Shown here in pieces: positions 37,901 to 52,108 of a stretch of DNA of 64,000 nt (positions are counted from its first letter, which is position 1; the number at the start of each line of letters is the position of its first letter). The notes below the pieces were generated by a model. That model saw nothing but the letters and a program-made list of their open reading frames with translations, had not been told where the DNA came from and searched no databases. The stretch covers positions 79,104,894 to 79,168,893 of the forward strand of contig NW_024467119.1 of NCBI RefSeq assembly GCF_017591425.1. The letters are read 5' to 3'. Origin of the DNA: Ochotona curzoniae (lineage: Eukaryota > Chordata > Mammalia > Lagomorpha > Ochotonidae). The position numbers and the translations under genes were made by a program.

Positions 37901-40900
37901 GCTCCAGCTGGGAGTAGAGCGAGCATGGAACCACAGCTTGCCAGTCACCCCCCACAAAGGCAGTCATGTAGCCTTGACCGGATACAGTAGCAGCACTTAG
38001 AGCAAAGAGCATCAACACACCCCCTCATGTCAAGGCTGATGTGCCAAGCCGTGTGGTATTCTGAGATTACTCCTGGAGTTTATCATGAGACTTTTTAATA
38101 TGATTTCTCAATACATTTAAATTCACCTTTACAGGCCACATAACGTGTTCTCATTTTTAAGAAAAGGCTGGACCTAGTGGAAAATAATTTGTTGAAGGTA
38201 GAGCAACTGCTTAGGTCTTGGTGTCAGTCTCCCGTTCTGTATAACCCTCTGGGATTCTCTGACCAATCTTCCTGGGTTCTCAATGAAAACGCAATGCACA
38301 TGTCACTGACAAAGGGAAATTCCCAATATTTACATTTACTGAAAGAAATGTCTCCATGGAAGTGTTCCCTATCATCAGGCAACCAAGGGCATTTTGCTTT
38401 GGCCTCAGATTGTACTGAAAAGCTGCCTCATTCCTGATGACAGGACAGGGAGAGGACATGGGTGGGTGACAGTTTTGCAAGTCTTTTCTCTCCTGGCCAG
38501 GTGATGGTCATGGTCAAGTGAGTTAAAGATCTGAGTCCTATCATGAGGTCACACTACCTGCCCTTCAGGTGGGCCCAATGAGCAGTACTCCCTGTAAACT
38601 GAGGCCATGGAATCTATGGGAAATGCTTTCCCAGGCATGAGGCATCGTGCAGATGCACAAGTTGGCTGCAGTAAAGCCACACGTTAATCCAGAGCAATGA
38701 AAGTGGACCTGGCAGAGCCAATTTATTATCTGATTTCAGGGCTGGTGTGATGATAGAACAAGCTAATCCTCCACCTGCAGCAACAGCATCCCATGTGGAC
38801 ACCGGGACAATGAACTTTGATTAGGATTAAAATAACACAAATATTTGGTCATTGCTAAGGATTGAATGTTCACACACACACACACCCTTCACGTGGTGAA
38901 GCGCTAATTCCCAATGTGATGGGTTTTAGGGGGGCCTTTGAGCACACTAAGATTGGGGTGACATCATGAAGGCAGGACCCCCATGGTGGGATTACTATCC
39001 TTATAAGGAAATCGGCAGACATCATTGTATGACAGATGAAGCCATTGCTTTTGGCCTTTGCATTCTGCCCATGTTAGCCCCAGTCCCAGCTGCTCTGCTT
39101 CTGATCTGGCATCCTGCCAGTGCATCTGCGACTCCTGCCACCCACATGGGAAACCAGGATGGAGGTCCTGGCTCCTGAAATCAGCCTGGCCATGTGGGGA
39201 ATGAACTGACGCATGGAAAGCCTCTCTCTCCCTCCTTACCTCTCTCTCCCTCTTTCTCTCATTCTGCCTTTCAAATGAATGAATCAATCACTTAAATAAA
39301 AGCAGAGCCCAGCGTTCTCTGTCCTTGCCAATGGGGACACACCAGAAAGCAGTCATCTGCACACCAGGAGGTGTACCCAACAAATGTCAAATCTGCCAGC
39401 ACCTGGATTTTGGACTTGCCAGCCACCCAGTTGGTGGTGTTCTGTTATGGTGGCTGAGCTGAGACAGCCGCAGTGTGATGATCTGGTTATAGATATAAAT
39501 ATGGCCTTCCCACGCAAGGCCAGGAAATGCATCTGACAGTCACGCTGTCCTGAACCATCTACATTCATCACATGCAAACTTCAGAGTGTCACTTCCCTGT
39601 ATTTCTCACACATACATGCCAAAAGCAGGAGGAAGAGGTGGCCTGTCCTTTACTGGTCTCCGTCTTGTGCATTAAGGGATTTGGATGGTTACACAGCTTT
39701 GGTTTGAGCTGAGCCGATGACGTGGTCATGCCTATGTGAAAATCTTTGCTGTCTGGTGCCACAGGGGAGCAGGGATAGGTATTGCCCACACATACACTCC
39801 TTAAAGTCACTTCACTTCCAGGACCACTGGGATTCAACATAGTACTCTGCCCTGGTAACCTTGGCAACTGAGGGGCAGGGGTCGGGCGAGGAGGAAATGA
39901 TGTGTCTGCAAGTGTAGGCGGTGGCAATGCCCTAACTCCCGGCCATGGGTGCTTAGGGTGCTTATCCTGCTCAGTTCTCCAGGGCACCAACAGTCACATT
40001 CACACAATTACATGCATATACACACACTCACACATACACACCTGCTCACATACTAATACTCTCATTCATGCTCACACTCTCATATACACACAAAAACGTG
40101 CACACAAATATACTCACACATTCACAGACTCATACACATATACACATAGACACACACCAATACATGCACACTCACATAATATGCTCACATTCACACACAC
40201 ACACACTTGATTGCTTTGGCTTCCTTCTCTCACTGCCAGAGGCCCTGTTCTAACTTGGGCTAAATTGAAGTGACAATTTGCCAAGGGGACAAACTCTGTG
40301 CCCAGCAAATTATCTCATTACTCCTCACTGTTTCTTCCGGATCCACTCTGCGGCTGGGAGGTGGTACAATGTGCCCAAGATGCCAGAGCTAGCAGGCAGG
40401 ATTAGAGACTCCGACGCCAGGTTCTCGGCCTGCCCCGCCTCCCTAACTGGAAGCAGATGCCCCTCAGTGAACTACCCAGACTGTAGGGTTCAACTCTTAT
40501 TTCAGAAAATGCACTTTTGGTAGCAGCTGAGCTTCTGGCTGGCCACTCCACTTGGCACACAGCCAGGGAGGAAAGTTCCTCATGCAAGGCAATACCCCTC
40601 GCCCACAGAAGGAGGTGGCTCTTGGGCACAGCGGAAGTGAGGAACCGGGTCCTGGGCACCTGTCATGTGTTTGGGACTCCCCTGCCCAGGGTGTGAGATG
40701 GTCCCAGTGACTCTGCAGGGAAGGTGAGTGAAGTTTCCAGAATGTTTTGTGCTCTGCCTCAGCCCTTGACCCCTAGCCCCAGAAATCAGCCAGCCAGAAT
40801 AAGGAGAGCATTTAGCCCATTGGGGCTGGGAGCAACAGACAGAAGGGCACTGGGTGCCCAGGGCTGTGTATCTTTCTCAGCTTGAGATAATTCTGACCGT

Positions 40901-43900
40901 GGATGGGCCTTGGCATTAAAGGGAACGTTCTCTCCACAATGTGCCGTCACACACACCCTCACATTGGTTTGCTTCATGCTCTCTCAGATTCTTCAGGGGC
41001 TGTTTCAATGAGTGAGGATCAAGTGAAGGCTCCCCCTGCCCCTGCATGTATTATTTACCCCGTAAGTCTTCACCTTCAGAGAGCCCTAGGAGGGCTTCCA
41101 TCCGAGCCCACTCCCTGTCCAAGCTCCAACTCCATGATAACCTAGAAATTGTACGTAAGAGTAACTGTATTTACTGGCTGCTCAATTCATGGCATATGCC
41201 AGGACAAGTACGAGTGGCATGTTTTGACCTTCACAGAGACCTTAATGTCCCCAATCTATAGATGCAGAAACTTGAGCCTTGGAGCTGGCATTGGGGCTTA
41301 GCAAATAAAGCTGCTGCTATGATGCTGGCATCCCATATGGGCACTGGTTCGTGTCCTGGCTGCTCCACTTCCGATCCAGCATCCTGCTTATGGCCTGAAA
41401 AAGCAATGGAAGATGGCCCCAATGCTTGGGGCCCTGCACTCACATGGGAGGCCTGGCGGAAACTCCCGGCTCCTAACTTGCCCAGCCCTGGGCTAGTGTG
41501 GCCATTTGGGGAGTGAACCAGTGGATGAGAATTCATTCTCTCTCTCTTTGCTTCTTGATAACTCTGACTTTCAAATAAATAAATATATATATTTTTAAAT
41601 GAAAAAGAAAGGAAGGAGGAAGGAGACAGTCTGGGCTGCTGGTGCTGGGGAACGGCAGCGTTTGTGTTCAGTGTTCCGAACCTGTGGGGCTTGCAGCTGC
41701 ATCTCCTCAGGCGTGGCCGTCCACTGAGGGTGCTGTCCTTCCTTGTACAGCTGAGGATTTGGACAACCCATTCATCCTTGCACGGCTTAATGTGCTCATC
41801 GATCCAACTGAGGAGTGATCCCCAAGGCCCCATCTATTTCCACACTGAGTCTCTACGCTGAATCCAAAGCATTGACCTTGCTTTTAATTAAACTTCCTGG
41901 AGAGGCAATATGCAAGGGGTACAGGCTCAGAAAAAAAAAAAAAGTTCTGCTGCTATCCTGGCCCCCATGGTACAATTTCCTTCCCCAGAGGTAACCACTG
42001 TCCTGCTGCCTTCCAGAGAACTCTATGTGGATAAGGCGTTGGTATTAGTTCCTGTTTCCTTTACTCATAGAGACAAACAGGAGCAAAATGTATCCAGTAT
42101 TCCGCCCCTTTCTTTCTTGCACTTGGCATTTCACCTTGAACCTTGTTCCATGAGGGGTGTGGAATTAAGTACAGAGTGCTGTCCCCACCACCACCCGGAG
42201 CCATGACTTGGATCTGTCGCCACCTGACCCTGCTGCTGGAGATCTCTCAGGAGGTTGTTGTGGTTTCAACAGTGCCATTCACACATCCCCTTGTTCATCC
42301 CTGAGGTTTCCCACAGGCAGGACAGTTTTGACAGCGGAGCTCAGCAGAGGGGAGAGAAGGTGTGGGGGATGCGATAAAGGGGGCAGTACTTCCCAAGACA
42401 CAGCCCAGGCGGAGTCCTCTCACTGTGAGGCTTGACAGAAACCTGATCAAAAAGGGCTGGGTGTGGGGGGCAGCCTGTGATGGCCCCAGTGGGTGCTGTG
42501 GCTTGGACTCGTCTCCCCCAAGTTACGGCATTAAAAACTAAACCCTTGATAACTATGTCGATGTTGGGACCATGGGGTCTCTGCGAGGTGGTGTGGATGA
42601 CATGATGGGGCATCAATGGCTTTGGAAGAAGAGGAAGAGAGATGATGTTGGCACCTTGCCCTGTCTCACCAAGTGACCCCTTCTGCCATCTTATGACCCA
42701 GTGAAGAGCCTTCACCATGCAGATGCCAACCCCAGGTTCTGCAGCCTGCCAGCTGCCAAACAAACCTGCATTCTTTACAAATTACTCAGTCCGTTATTGA
42801 TCCAGAAAATGGACTAAGACAAGGAGCAAAGGTGGAAGCATGAACAATCAGCCCTCAGAAGCTCCTGCAGTGATTCTGCCAAGGGAAGCTGGAGAGCCTG
42901 GGCGGGACACAGCCTGCCATCAGTGACCAGGAACGGGTTACCAGACAGAGGCGCAAACCTGAACAGGGAAGCCCCAGGTGACAAAAGCAGGTGTGTGCAG
43001 GTGGAGCCAGTGGAGGTAGCAGAGCAGGCCTCCCCTCCCCTGTCCCCCAAAATCTGATGGCTGTACCTGCCCAGGTCGGTACTTAACCCCAGTAGACATA
43101 TGATCCCCTAAAACCTGCCCAGCCTCACACAGCCCTTGTAGCACCAGCTAGGCTAAGAAACACACTCCCAGGAAGATGTTCCGTGGGCAGCATGCCACAC
43201 AGCCACAGGGACTTAGCACAGTCTTGAAGAAAGCCAGAACAAGTTCTCTGTTTCTTCCTCTCTCTCTCAGGAAGCGAGTCAGGATCTGAACCCTGTTGAA
43301 TGTCCTTAGTCTTGGAAGCCAAGGACAGGTTCCTAAGCCAGAACTCGGAAGAGCTGCGCTTGAGGCATGCCACACCACCCCCTTTAGCCAAGGGGATGGA
43401 GAAGTGCCCCTTCCCTTCTCTGACCTTCTGCTCCCTAAGATCCAAAAGAAGCCCTTCCACAACACCTGTCTCATAGTGTCTGCCCGGCAGCCACTGAAAC
43501 CATCAGCATGAAGACCCTGTGCAAGAGGCCGTGACCTCTTGTAGGTTTCTCCGTCACTCATCCATTCTCTTTCCCCACCCCTACACTTCTCTCTGCTGTT
43601 CCCAAGAGGCTTATCTGCCTGCTACAGCTTGCTCCTTCTATGGCTTGATATATTTCAGGGTCCCAGGGTGGGGCAGGCAGCAGCAGAAGCCCAAGCTGCA
43701 GGAGCTGCAGGGTGAAAATGGAAAGCGACAGTGACATGTTCACAGGCAGAGACCCAGGCAGGAAGAGGAAGTATGGAGGACAGCAGGCAGAAAACAGAAG
43801 GTCAGCCTTGCATGCCTTCACACCCTGTGTGACCCACTTGCCACGACACCGGGCATGAGGGGCTAGTGGGCTCCCTGGCTGCAGGTTGGGCGGGGTGCTG

Positions 43901-46900
43901 CCTGTCTGGGTGGTTTTGTCATGTCGGCACGGATTCTCCCAAGACTTTTCCATCCCAGGATATATATATATATATTTGAAGGGTGATTGAAGGCCAGAGT
44001 AAAAGTAGAAGAAATGGGCTGTGGAGAGGAGAGATCTTCCATCGGTTAGTTCACTTTCCAAATGGCCTCAACAGCCGGAGCTGGGCCCAGCTGAAGCCAG
44101 GAGCCAGAAACTCCATCTGGGCATGTGGGTGGCAGCAGTTCAAGAACATGGGCCTTCTGTTTGCTTTCCCAGGCCATTAGCAGGGAGCTGGATGTAACAG
44201 TCAGACGTGAACCTGTGATACCGGATGCCTGCGTTGTAAGTGATGCCTTAACTCACTGCATGACAAAGTTGGCCCCTAATCATAAAGAGAGTTTGGAGTG
44301 CACGCATCTGATGTGGTGGTGAAGACACCATTCTGGATGGCCACATTCCATATCACAGTGTCTGGGTTGGAGTCTTGGTTGTGCTTCCCAAACTAGCATC
44401 CTGTTAATATTGCATGCTGGGAGGCAGCTGAGGGCAGCCCAAGTACTTAAGTTCCTGCCACACACATGGGGTACCCACAGGGAGCTCCTGGCTCCTAGCT
44501 TCAGCCTGTAGCTGCTACAGGACTTGAGGAGTGAACCAGTAGAATGACCTCTCTCTGTTTCTCTGCCTTCCAAATAATGACATAATCAAAAGAGACAGAG
44601 AGAAGGAGAGTGGTCATATGAATGAAGAAGTCACGTTGCAATGCCTCACTTGACTGTTTTGGAAGTGATAATAATAATTCAGATCTGATCATTCAGATGA
44701 TGAATTGTGCAGTGTTCAATTACAAATGCTTATTGGCATATTGGCAACATTCATTCAAGCACATCTGGAGTCCATGGTTTCCGCATCTGGTGAGGAATCC
44801 TTGTGCATGGGGACAGAATGAGCTGAGGCCAGGTGGCTGTGGCGCCTGGCAGCCTGCTGCACCTTCAGCACTGCCCTGAGCAGTGGAAACACCCTTGCTC
44901 CTTGGTGGCGCAAACTCTTTAGCAACTTCTGTTTTTTTTTTTTTTTTTTTTGCAAGTGGAACATATATGTCACTGACCTCTAGCTATTACAACTAGGAAA
45001 CGCAGCATCCCACACCACCGTGGTTACCACACTGATAATACAGTGGGAAACAGAACGATGACAAGAGGCTGTTCCGATCTCACTGATGCGGGGAGGCAGG
45101 CTGGACACCATCTGGCCACCCAGCTGTGTCATGCACTAAGTACGCAGAGTCCACGTCTGCATAACTGAAGTAATTTGTGATGTAGAGGAGGAGGTGGAGC
45201 AGAGCATAGCAGGTAGTCAGTAAGACTTGCCCCTGCTCTGGGTGGGTGGCGGGGGTGAAATCACTCAGGATGCTCAAGAAACTGGACTCAGCAGTGAACA
45301 CTGGGCACAGCCCTTACGACACTGCCTGTGACATTAGCATCCCATTTTGGAGTGCCTGGGTTTCCGATTCTAGTTTCCTGCTAATGTGCACCTTGAGAAG
45401 CTCAGGTATTTGAGTTCCTAGCACACACAAGTCTCAGTTCTGGGCTCTTAGCACTGGCCAGGTCCAGCCCTGGCTGTTGCAAACATCTGGTAAACTGATT
45501 AGTAGACAGAAGATCTCTCCCTCTTTCTTATATATAATTCACATATAAATTTAAAAGCCAATAGAAACCAAAGCCTAACTTTCATTCACCTGTATGCCTC
45601 CAACTATAACCAACAACCTAACTAGTATAAGGACATTAAAAGAAACAAATAAACGAAACAAAACAAAAAACCCAGGAGTGTTTCAGTGGTTTTCAATCCT
45701 AGTCACACATCAAAACCACTGGGGCACTCTTTCACACTTTGGTGTCCAGCCCACACCCCAAGTAAAAAAGTAATAATAATACCTTGGAGGTGCAATCGAG
45801 GCCTCAAGGCTGTAGATGGTTAGATTCTATCCCCTCGGCCACCACCAAGCCATTCTCTCCTCTGGTTCTCTAGGTCATTTTGGGAAGAATCCAAGACAGG
45901 GAGTTGGACGCCAAAGGCTTGCCATTTGGGTCCCTGGAAGACACTGCCCAGGGTACCCCTGAATAAAAGAGCTGCCTGTTCATAGCACCTACAGGTTTGC
46001 ATGAGAGCTGGGGCCAGGGGCTGTGCTGACCAGGCACCTGCATCCGTTAGTACATGCATTGGCTGGTTTAGGAGGTGGATTGAACCTGACCCTGCACTAG
46101 CTGGAGCATCCAAGAGTCAAGTCTGAAGACTTCCCAGGCAAGGTTTTTTGGAGAACTCCCCAACTAGACCACTGGGCTCAAGCTCTGACCTCAGGGATAA
46201 TTACAAGGGCATGTGGTCCAACCTTGGAGTACATGTCGTGGGACTGGGCCACCTCAGTTGCTGATGCCCGTGTCATTCAGAACATACCCAAATGTAATGA
46301 GAAACATGACAGCCAGCTCATCTAAGCTGATGGGAGCATCAAGTGCCTCATCAAAAGATGGAAAGCAGAGCAGATTGAACAACTCTCCTGGCCAGGCTTT
46401 TCAGCAGGTATCTAGATCTGTGGATAAGCTGAAGTAGACCTGGTGACCAACAGACCTTAGGAAGATTTTCTCACTGTGATACAATGAAGCTGACAACCTC
46501 TCAGAACTATCCAGACCACTCAAGTAACACCCTTCCCCACATCAGGGTCTCTAGGTCAACATCAAATGACCATCTCCATCCCTGAGCACTATTGAGGTTT
46601 GACAGTCAAGAGCAGGCTCCCCCCACACCAAAACCTTTTCTCTCATAACTCCCCTAATCTGTGGACAGAGGGGAAAAAAAGAAGTGAAATATTTATCTCA
46701 CCCAACTTCCTTCACATCATGACCCTCTCCACCCTAATCAGAAGCTTACATGGGTATACAGCCCTCTTACCTATATAGCCAACACTAAACACAAAATAAA
46801 TGTATAGATTAAAATGAATAAATGAATAATCTTGTGAAAGAAAATAAAATAGGTGCCAGCTAGGATGCCAATTGGCATCTCCAGAAAAGGTCCTGCTGAT

Positions 46901-49900
46901 GCCACAGCTTGGAGGTTTAAGCCAGGAGTCCTTAAACCCTACGGTGCATGGCAAACATGAGTGCTGGGTGCTGCTGCCCAGCCCCGGGATGGAACCTGAG
47001 AATGTGCATTTCTGACATGTTACCAGGCCATACCACTGCTGCTGGGCTGGAGATCACAGGGTCTGACAGGCCCAGATAATCTCGTTTCCTTCTGATTCCT
47101 CATCGGCCACAGCAGTAGTTCTCCACCTTCACAGCACTCAGACTCCGAGTTCCTGGAGCTCAACCAAATCAGTATTTGAGGCTATTCGGGGATATGGCCT
47201 AGCAGACTTAAAAGTTCCCCATTTAGGAGTGAGCCCATGTGTGGAAGATCAATCTCCCCGAGCTCTGTAATTCCGCCTTTCAAATAAAATAAATATTTAA
47301 AACAAATGCTTCCCTAAATAATCCTAGTGGGTATGTGCACTGGGGTGAGGATGATTCAGTGAAATCATAATGGAGTGGGCTTTAATCACCCATGCTGACA
47401 GTCCTCATTCATTTTCTGTGTGATTGCAGAACTGAACACAAGGACAAAACCCTTGGGCACAAAATTAACAGTTGCATATACCTTTCACAGTCTATCTCTT
47501 TGGCTGATCTCTTTAAAATTGTGTTCAGCATTTGTGGTATCTAAGACATAGCCAGGGACAAAACTGGAACAAACAGAAACAGATGAGCTTCCAGACTCAT
47601 CAGGCCCCCATCTGGTGGTGGAAAGATGGCTGGGTTTGGTGTCCATAGATGCTTGCCAGTGCCATGTCTTTGGGGGATGCTACTGAGACAGCACTGCTTT
47701 GGATAATAGAAAGTGCCACAATGACACCACCACCATTGCCCAGACCATGGACTACAGAGAGGGCTATGGGGACACCACTGCTGCCCAGACCACAGTGGGG
47801 ACCATGGGGTCACCACCACTATACAGACCACAGAGAGTGCCAGAGGGACACCACCACCACACAGACCACAGAGGGGACCATGGGGCCACCACCATATACA
47901 GACCACACAGGGAGTAATGGAGACACCACCACTGTACACAACTCAGTGGATCCATGGGACACCACCACTGCACAGACCACAGAGGGGGCCATGGGAACAC
48001 CACCACTGCACAGACCACAGAGTGGGGCTATGAGAACACCACCACTTTTCAGATCACACAGGAGGCCACACAGACATCACCACTTCCCAGACCACAGAGG
48101 GGCCACAGGGATACCACCACTGCATAGACCAAGGGACACCCCCACTGCACAGACCATGGCGGGGGGTGGACACACAGACATCACCACTGCACAGACCACA
48201 AAGAGAGCAATGGGGACACCATCACTGTATACAACTCAGAGGGTCTATGGGACACCACCACTGCACAGACCACAGAGGGGCCATAGGGCACCACCACTGC
48301 ACAGACCAAGGGACACCACCACTGCACAGACCACAGAGGGGCCACACACACACCACCACTACTGCATAGATCAGAGAGGATCGAAGGACATCACCACCAT
48401 ATACGGAACACAGAGAGGGCCATGGAGATGCCACTGCTGCTGAGATCACAGAGGAGCCACACAGCCACCACCACTACCCAGACCTCAGAGGGGCCATGCA
48501 GACACTACCACTGTCCAGGCCACAGAGGGGGTCACACAGCCACTACCACTGCAAAGACCACAGAGAGGACCACAGAGACACCACCATATACAGACCACAG
48601 AGGGGGTACGGGGACACCACTGCGGCCCTGACTTCAGAGTGGCCACGCAGACACCACCACTGCCCAAAGCACGGGGCGGGGGGGGGGGCCATGGGGACAC
48701 CACAGCTAAACAGACTGGGGCAGGGGACAGGGAGACCACTTGTAAACAAACCACAGGATGGGCTATGGAGATACCACCACTGCCCTGACCACAGAGTGGA
48801 CTTTGGGCCATCACTGCTATACAGACCAAAGGGCAGGGCGCCACAGCAACACCACTGTTGTCTATACCATAGAGGGGGCCAGGCTCCTGGCTTCAACCTG
48901 GTCTAGTCCCAACTCTTACAGTCATCTGGGGGGCGAATCCGCAGATGGAAAATATTTTTATTTGTCTCTCTCTCTCTTCTTCTCACTGTGTAACTGTGCC
49001 TTTCCAATAAATAAATAATAAATATTTTTTCAATTTTAGACTTCATAAGAAAGTTTGGGGCTGTTTACTAATACTTGAGAATAAGATTCTAAAACTGTCA
49101 AGTATCAATGACATTTATCTACATATTACTATAATTTGATTTCACTCTGCAAATGGTTATGGTCTTATCATGAATGTAAGTACATCCTGAGATGTAATAC
49201 ATATCCTCCATTCATTCATACAGTCATGCACTAAGGCATTCATTCATTGACTCAGTTCATCAGTCATTCAGTCAGTTGCTACACTCTGTGATGTGCCTAT
49301 TACACGGAAGGTGTTTCATGCCTTCTAAGCTCCAGGATATACAGATGAATGAAACCCAACCCCCTGCCTCTTCCTAGGGAAGTGACTGGAAAGCAGGGAC
49401 AACACCATGCAAATGAATAATAATTAGAAAATAGATTAATAAAAGTTGTAAGGTGGTGGCATATGGTGCCACAGGGATATGAGGGAGGAAGGAATGAGTG
49501 GCATGTAGGATTGGGGATACGAGAAGTCTTCGCAGAGGAGTGGAACCATTGAATCAAATCTCAGGAGTCCACCCAGCCCAGGTGCAGGGGAGGAAGGCTC
49601 ATTGGCCCAACCCCTGATGTGTTTAAGTTGTGTCTTAGGGCACAGGTGGAAGTGACAAGGGTCACATGGGAAGGGAACTCTGGGCACTGTGACCATGCTG
49701 GGGGTGATCAGACAGGGGGAGGCAGAATCTTCTCAAGGAAATGAAAAGTCGCACACATGGGACTAAGCACAGGAGGAGAAGGGTTAAGTTTGTGATATAG
49801 AAAGACCACTGCAGAAGTGAGACCAGATACATCCAGTGCCCAAGGTACACAACAGTTACCCAAGTACAATGAGACCTACAGGCGGTCTGCAGACTCAGGG

Positions 49901-52033
49901 GGCAGAGATGGAGCTGTGTTTCCGGCACTCTGGACTCATACCATATGCTGGGGCACAGCCTGGGAAAACTGACCGTGGCAGGGCAGACAGATCTGGGTGG
50001 AGGCGATGATGATGTGGAAATCACCAGCCTTGGAGGGAGATGAAAGGCAGACAAGTGGGTAGGATGGTCCCAGAGAGGTACAAGGAGCAAGGAAAGGAGA
50101 GACGTGCACCAGTATGAAGTGAACAGGTGGATAAGAAAGCATCAGGCAAAAAGCAGAAGAGAGTTTGTATCATTATTCGGATCTGCAAATGGTAAGAAAA
50201 AAAAAAGGAGGGGAGTGGGCCCTGGGGGCTATTAAAGGCACTTGTGACTCAGTAATGGGCCTTCTGGGTCCAGACCCAAAGCCCCAGGGCAGAACACTGC
50301 AGGAGGACCAGAGAGTGAGAAAATGAGGATGCAAAAGGGCTGGAGATGGGAAGAGAGCCAGTGGAGAGCAGCAGGTGCTCCCACCCTCGAACCCTCGTGA
50401 CCTCTTACTGTGTGGAAAGACGGGCCACAAACCTCAGGGGGCCACTGCCCAACCAGCTGGGACCTTTCTAAAGCGAGGGTGCACAGATATTTTTTCTCCA
50501 GGGGCCAGTGACTTTCAGTTTATCTTTAAAGGTCAAGGATAGTCTACAACAATGTCTTCATCACCAGTAAAGCTGAACATCTGTGCCACACAAGCATCTT
50601 AAACTTGGGGATCAGCAAAGGGGCTAGGCCGCAGCTCTTAGCCCAGCAGGCACTGCACTTCCAGCTTCTTCTCTAGAAGAACCAACACCCTAGACAGGGC
50701 TGAAGTTCCCTCCACATCCACTCTACCAGTGGATGTGGAGGGAACTAGCAATGCTAGATCCTCAAATTCAGTACCTGAAGTTCATTGACACACTTTCAAA
50801 AGATGCCTGTGTCTGTAAGCAATTGACAGCACACTGTGATGCATTCTGAACACTGAATAAATGTTACTGTTGTGTGCATAATAGTCTTTCTGTCAGCATC
50901 ACTTCTGAGACTGCTGTGTCCTGACACAGGTAACCCAAGGTCACTGTCTCTGGCTCACTCTGGGGCATCTTCCTCTGTGACTACCCCAAGTACCTCTGTG
51001 CTCCATTTGTGAGAGATGTAGGAGCCAGTTGTTGAGATGTACAGAATGGTTATAGGGAAAACTTCTGAGATACGAGACTACCTGGGAATTCTCCCAGTGA
51101 GCAACATCTGCAGATGCCAGATGAAACCCAAGGAATAATCTTTTAGATGCAGAGAGAACACGAATGCAAGTAAGAAACTCCCCAGGGCCTGAGAACTGAA
51201 GATTGTAGAGGAAATGGCAATTTCGCATCATGCCTTTTTTTTTCTTATTAGAAAGGCAGATATACAGAAAGGAGAGACAGAGAGGAAGATCTTCCATCCG
51301 ATGATTCACTCCCCAAGTGAGCGCAACGGCCAATACTATGCCAATCCGAAGCCAGGAGCCTCTTCCGGGTCTCCCACGCAGGTGCAGGGTCCCAAAGCTT
51401 TGGGCTGTCCTCGACTGCTTTCCCGGGCCACAGGCAGAGAGCTGGAAGGGAAGCGGGGCTGCCGGGATAGAGCCGGCGCCCATATGGGATCCTGGGCGTG
51501 CAAGGCGAGGACCTTAACCACTTGTGCCACTGCGCCGGGCCCCATCATGCCTTTTACCAGGAATTTCCTAGACAAAAAGTTTAGATCCTTAGAGATGGAA
51601 TAGGATCTATGGGCTTTCCTGGGGCTCCTGTCCATCCAGAGGCCAAAAGGCAGAGCTGAAACATCAGACCTTGCCTTTGGGAAAAAAGAAAGAAGAAAAC
51701 TCGAGGGGCCATCACCATAGCAAGCAAGGCTTCCACCTGTGTCCGCATCCCATCCGGATACCGACACGTGTCCTGGTTGTCCACTTCTCATCCAGCTTCC
51801 TGCTAATAGCCTGGCAAAGCAGTGGCAACAGAAGAAGACTCAAGGCCTTGGGCCTCTGCACCTACTCAGGAGACCCTGAAGGAGTTCTTAGCTCCCAGCT
51901 TCAGATCAGCTCAGCTTACCTCCAACTTTGTGGTATTTGGGCAGTGAACCAGAGAATGGAAGAGCTCTCTGTCTCTTTCTATTCCGTGTCTTTGACTTTC
52001 AAATAACATAGATAGATAGAAAGATAGATAGAT

Positions 52034-52108
<75 letters not shown>

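Noticed and set aside
37434..38018. Treating the whole 194-codon open frame as one exon
   Set aside because: Only residues encoded by 37481-37735 match TMEM154; the parts outside are open intron sequence beyond good splice sites.
39902..40253. His/Thr-rich open frames over the CA tract
   Set aside because: Low-complexity translation of a (CA)n repeat.
46213..46437. Possible processed pseudogene around 46.2-46.6 kb
   Set aside because: Some frames look protein-like (Ser/Lys-rich), but I cannot match them to a parent gene and there is no poly(A) or duplication flanking the region.
47649..48443. 264-codon plus-strand open frame as a protein gene
   Set aside because: It is wholly explained by a stop-free tandem repeat; unit lengths vary and include non-multiples of three, and no known protein matches.
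50704..50746. Annotating the perfect hairpin as a microRNA gene
   Set aside because: The stem is only 19 bp with a 5-nt loop and no flanking stem extension, too short for a typical Drosha substrate.
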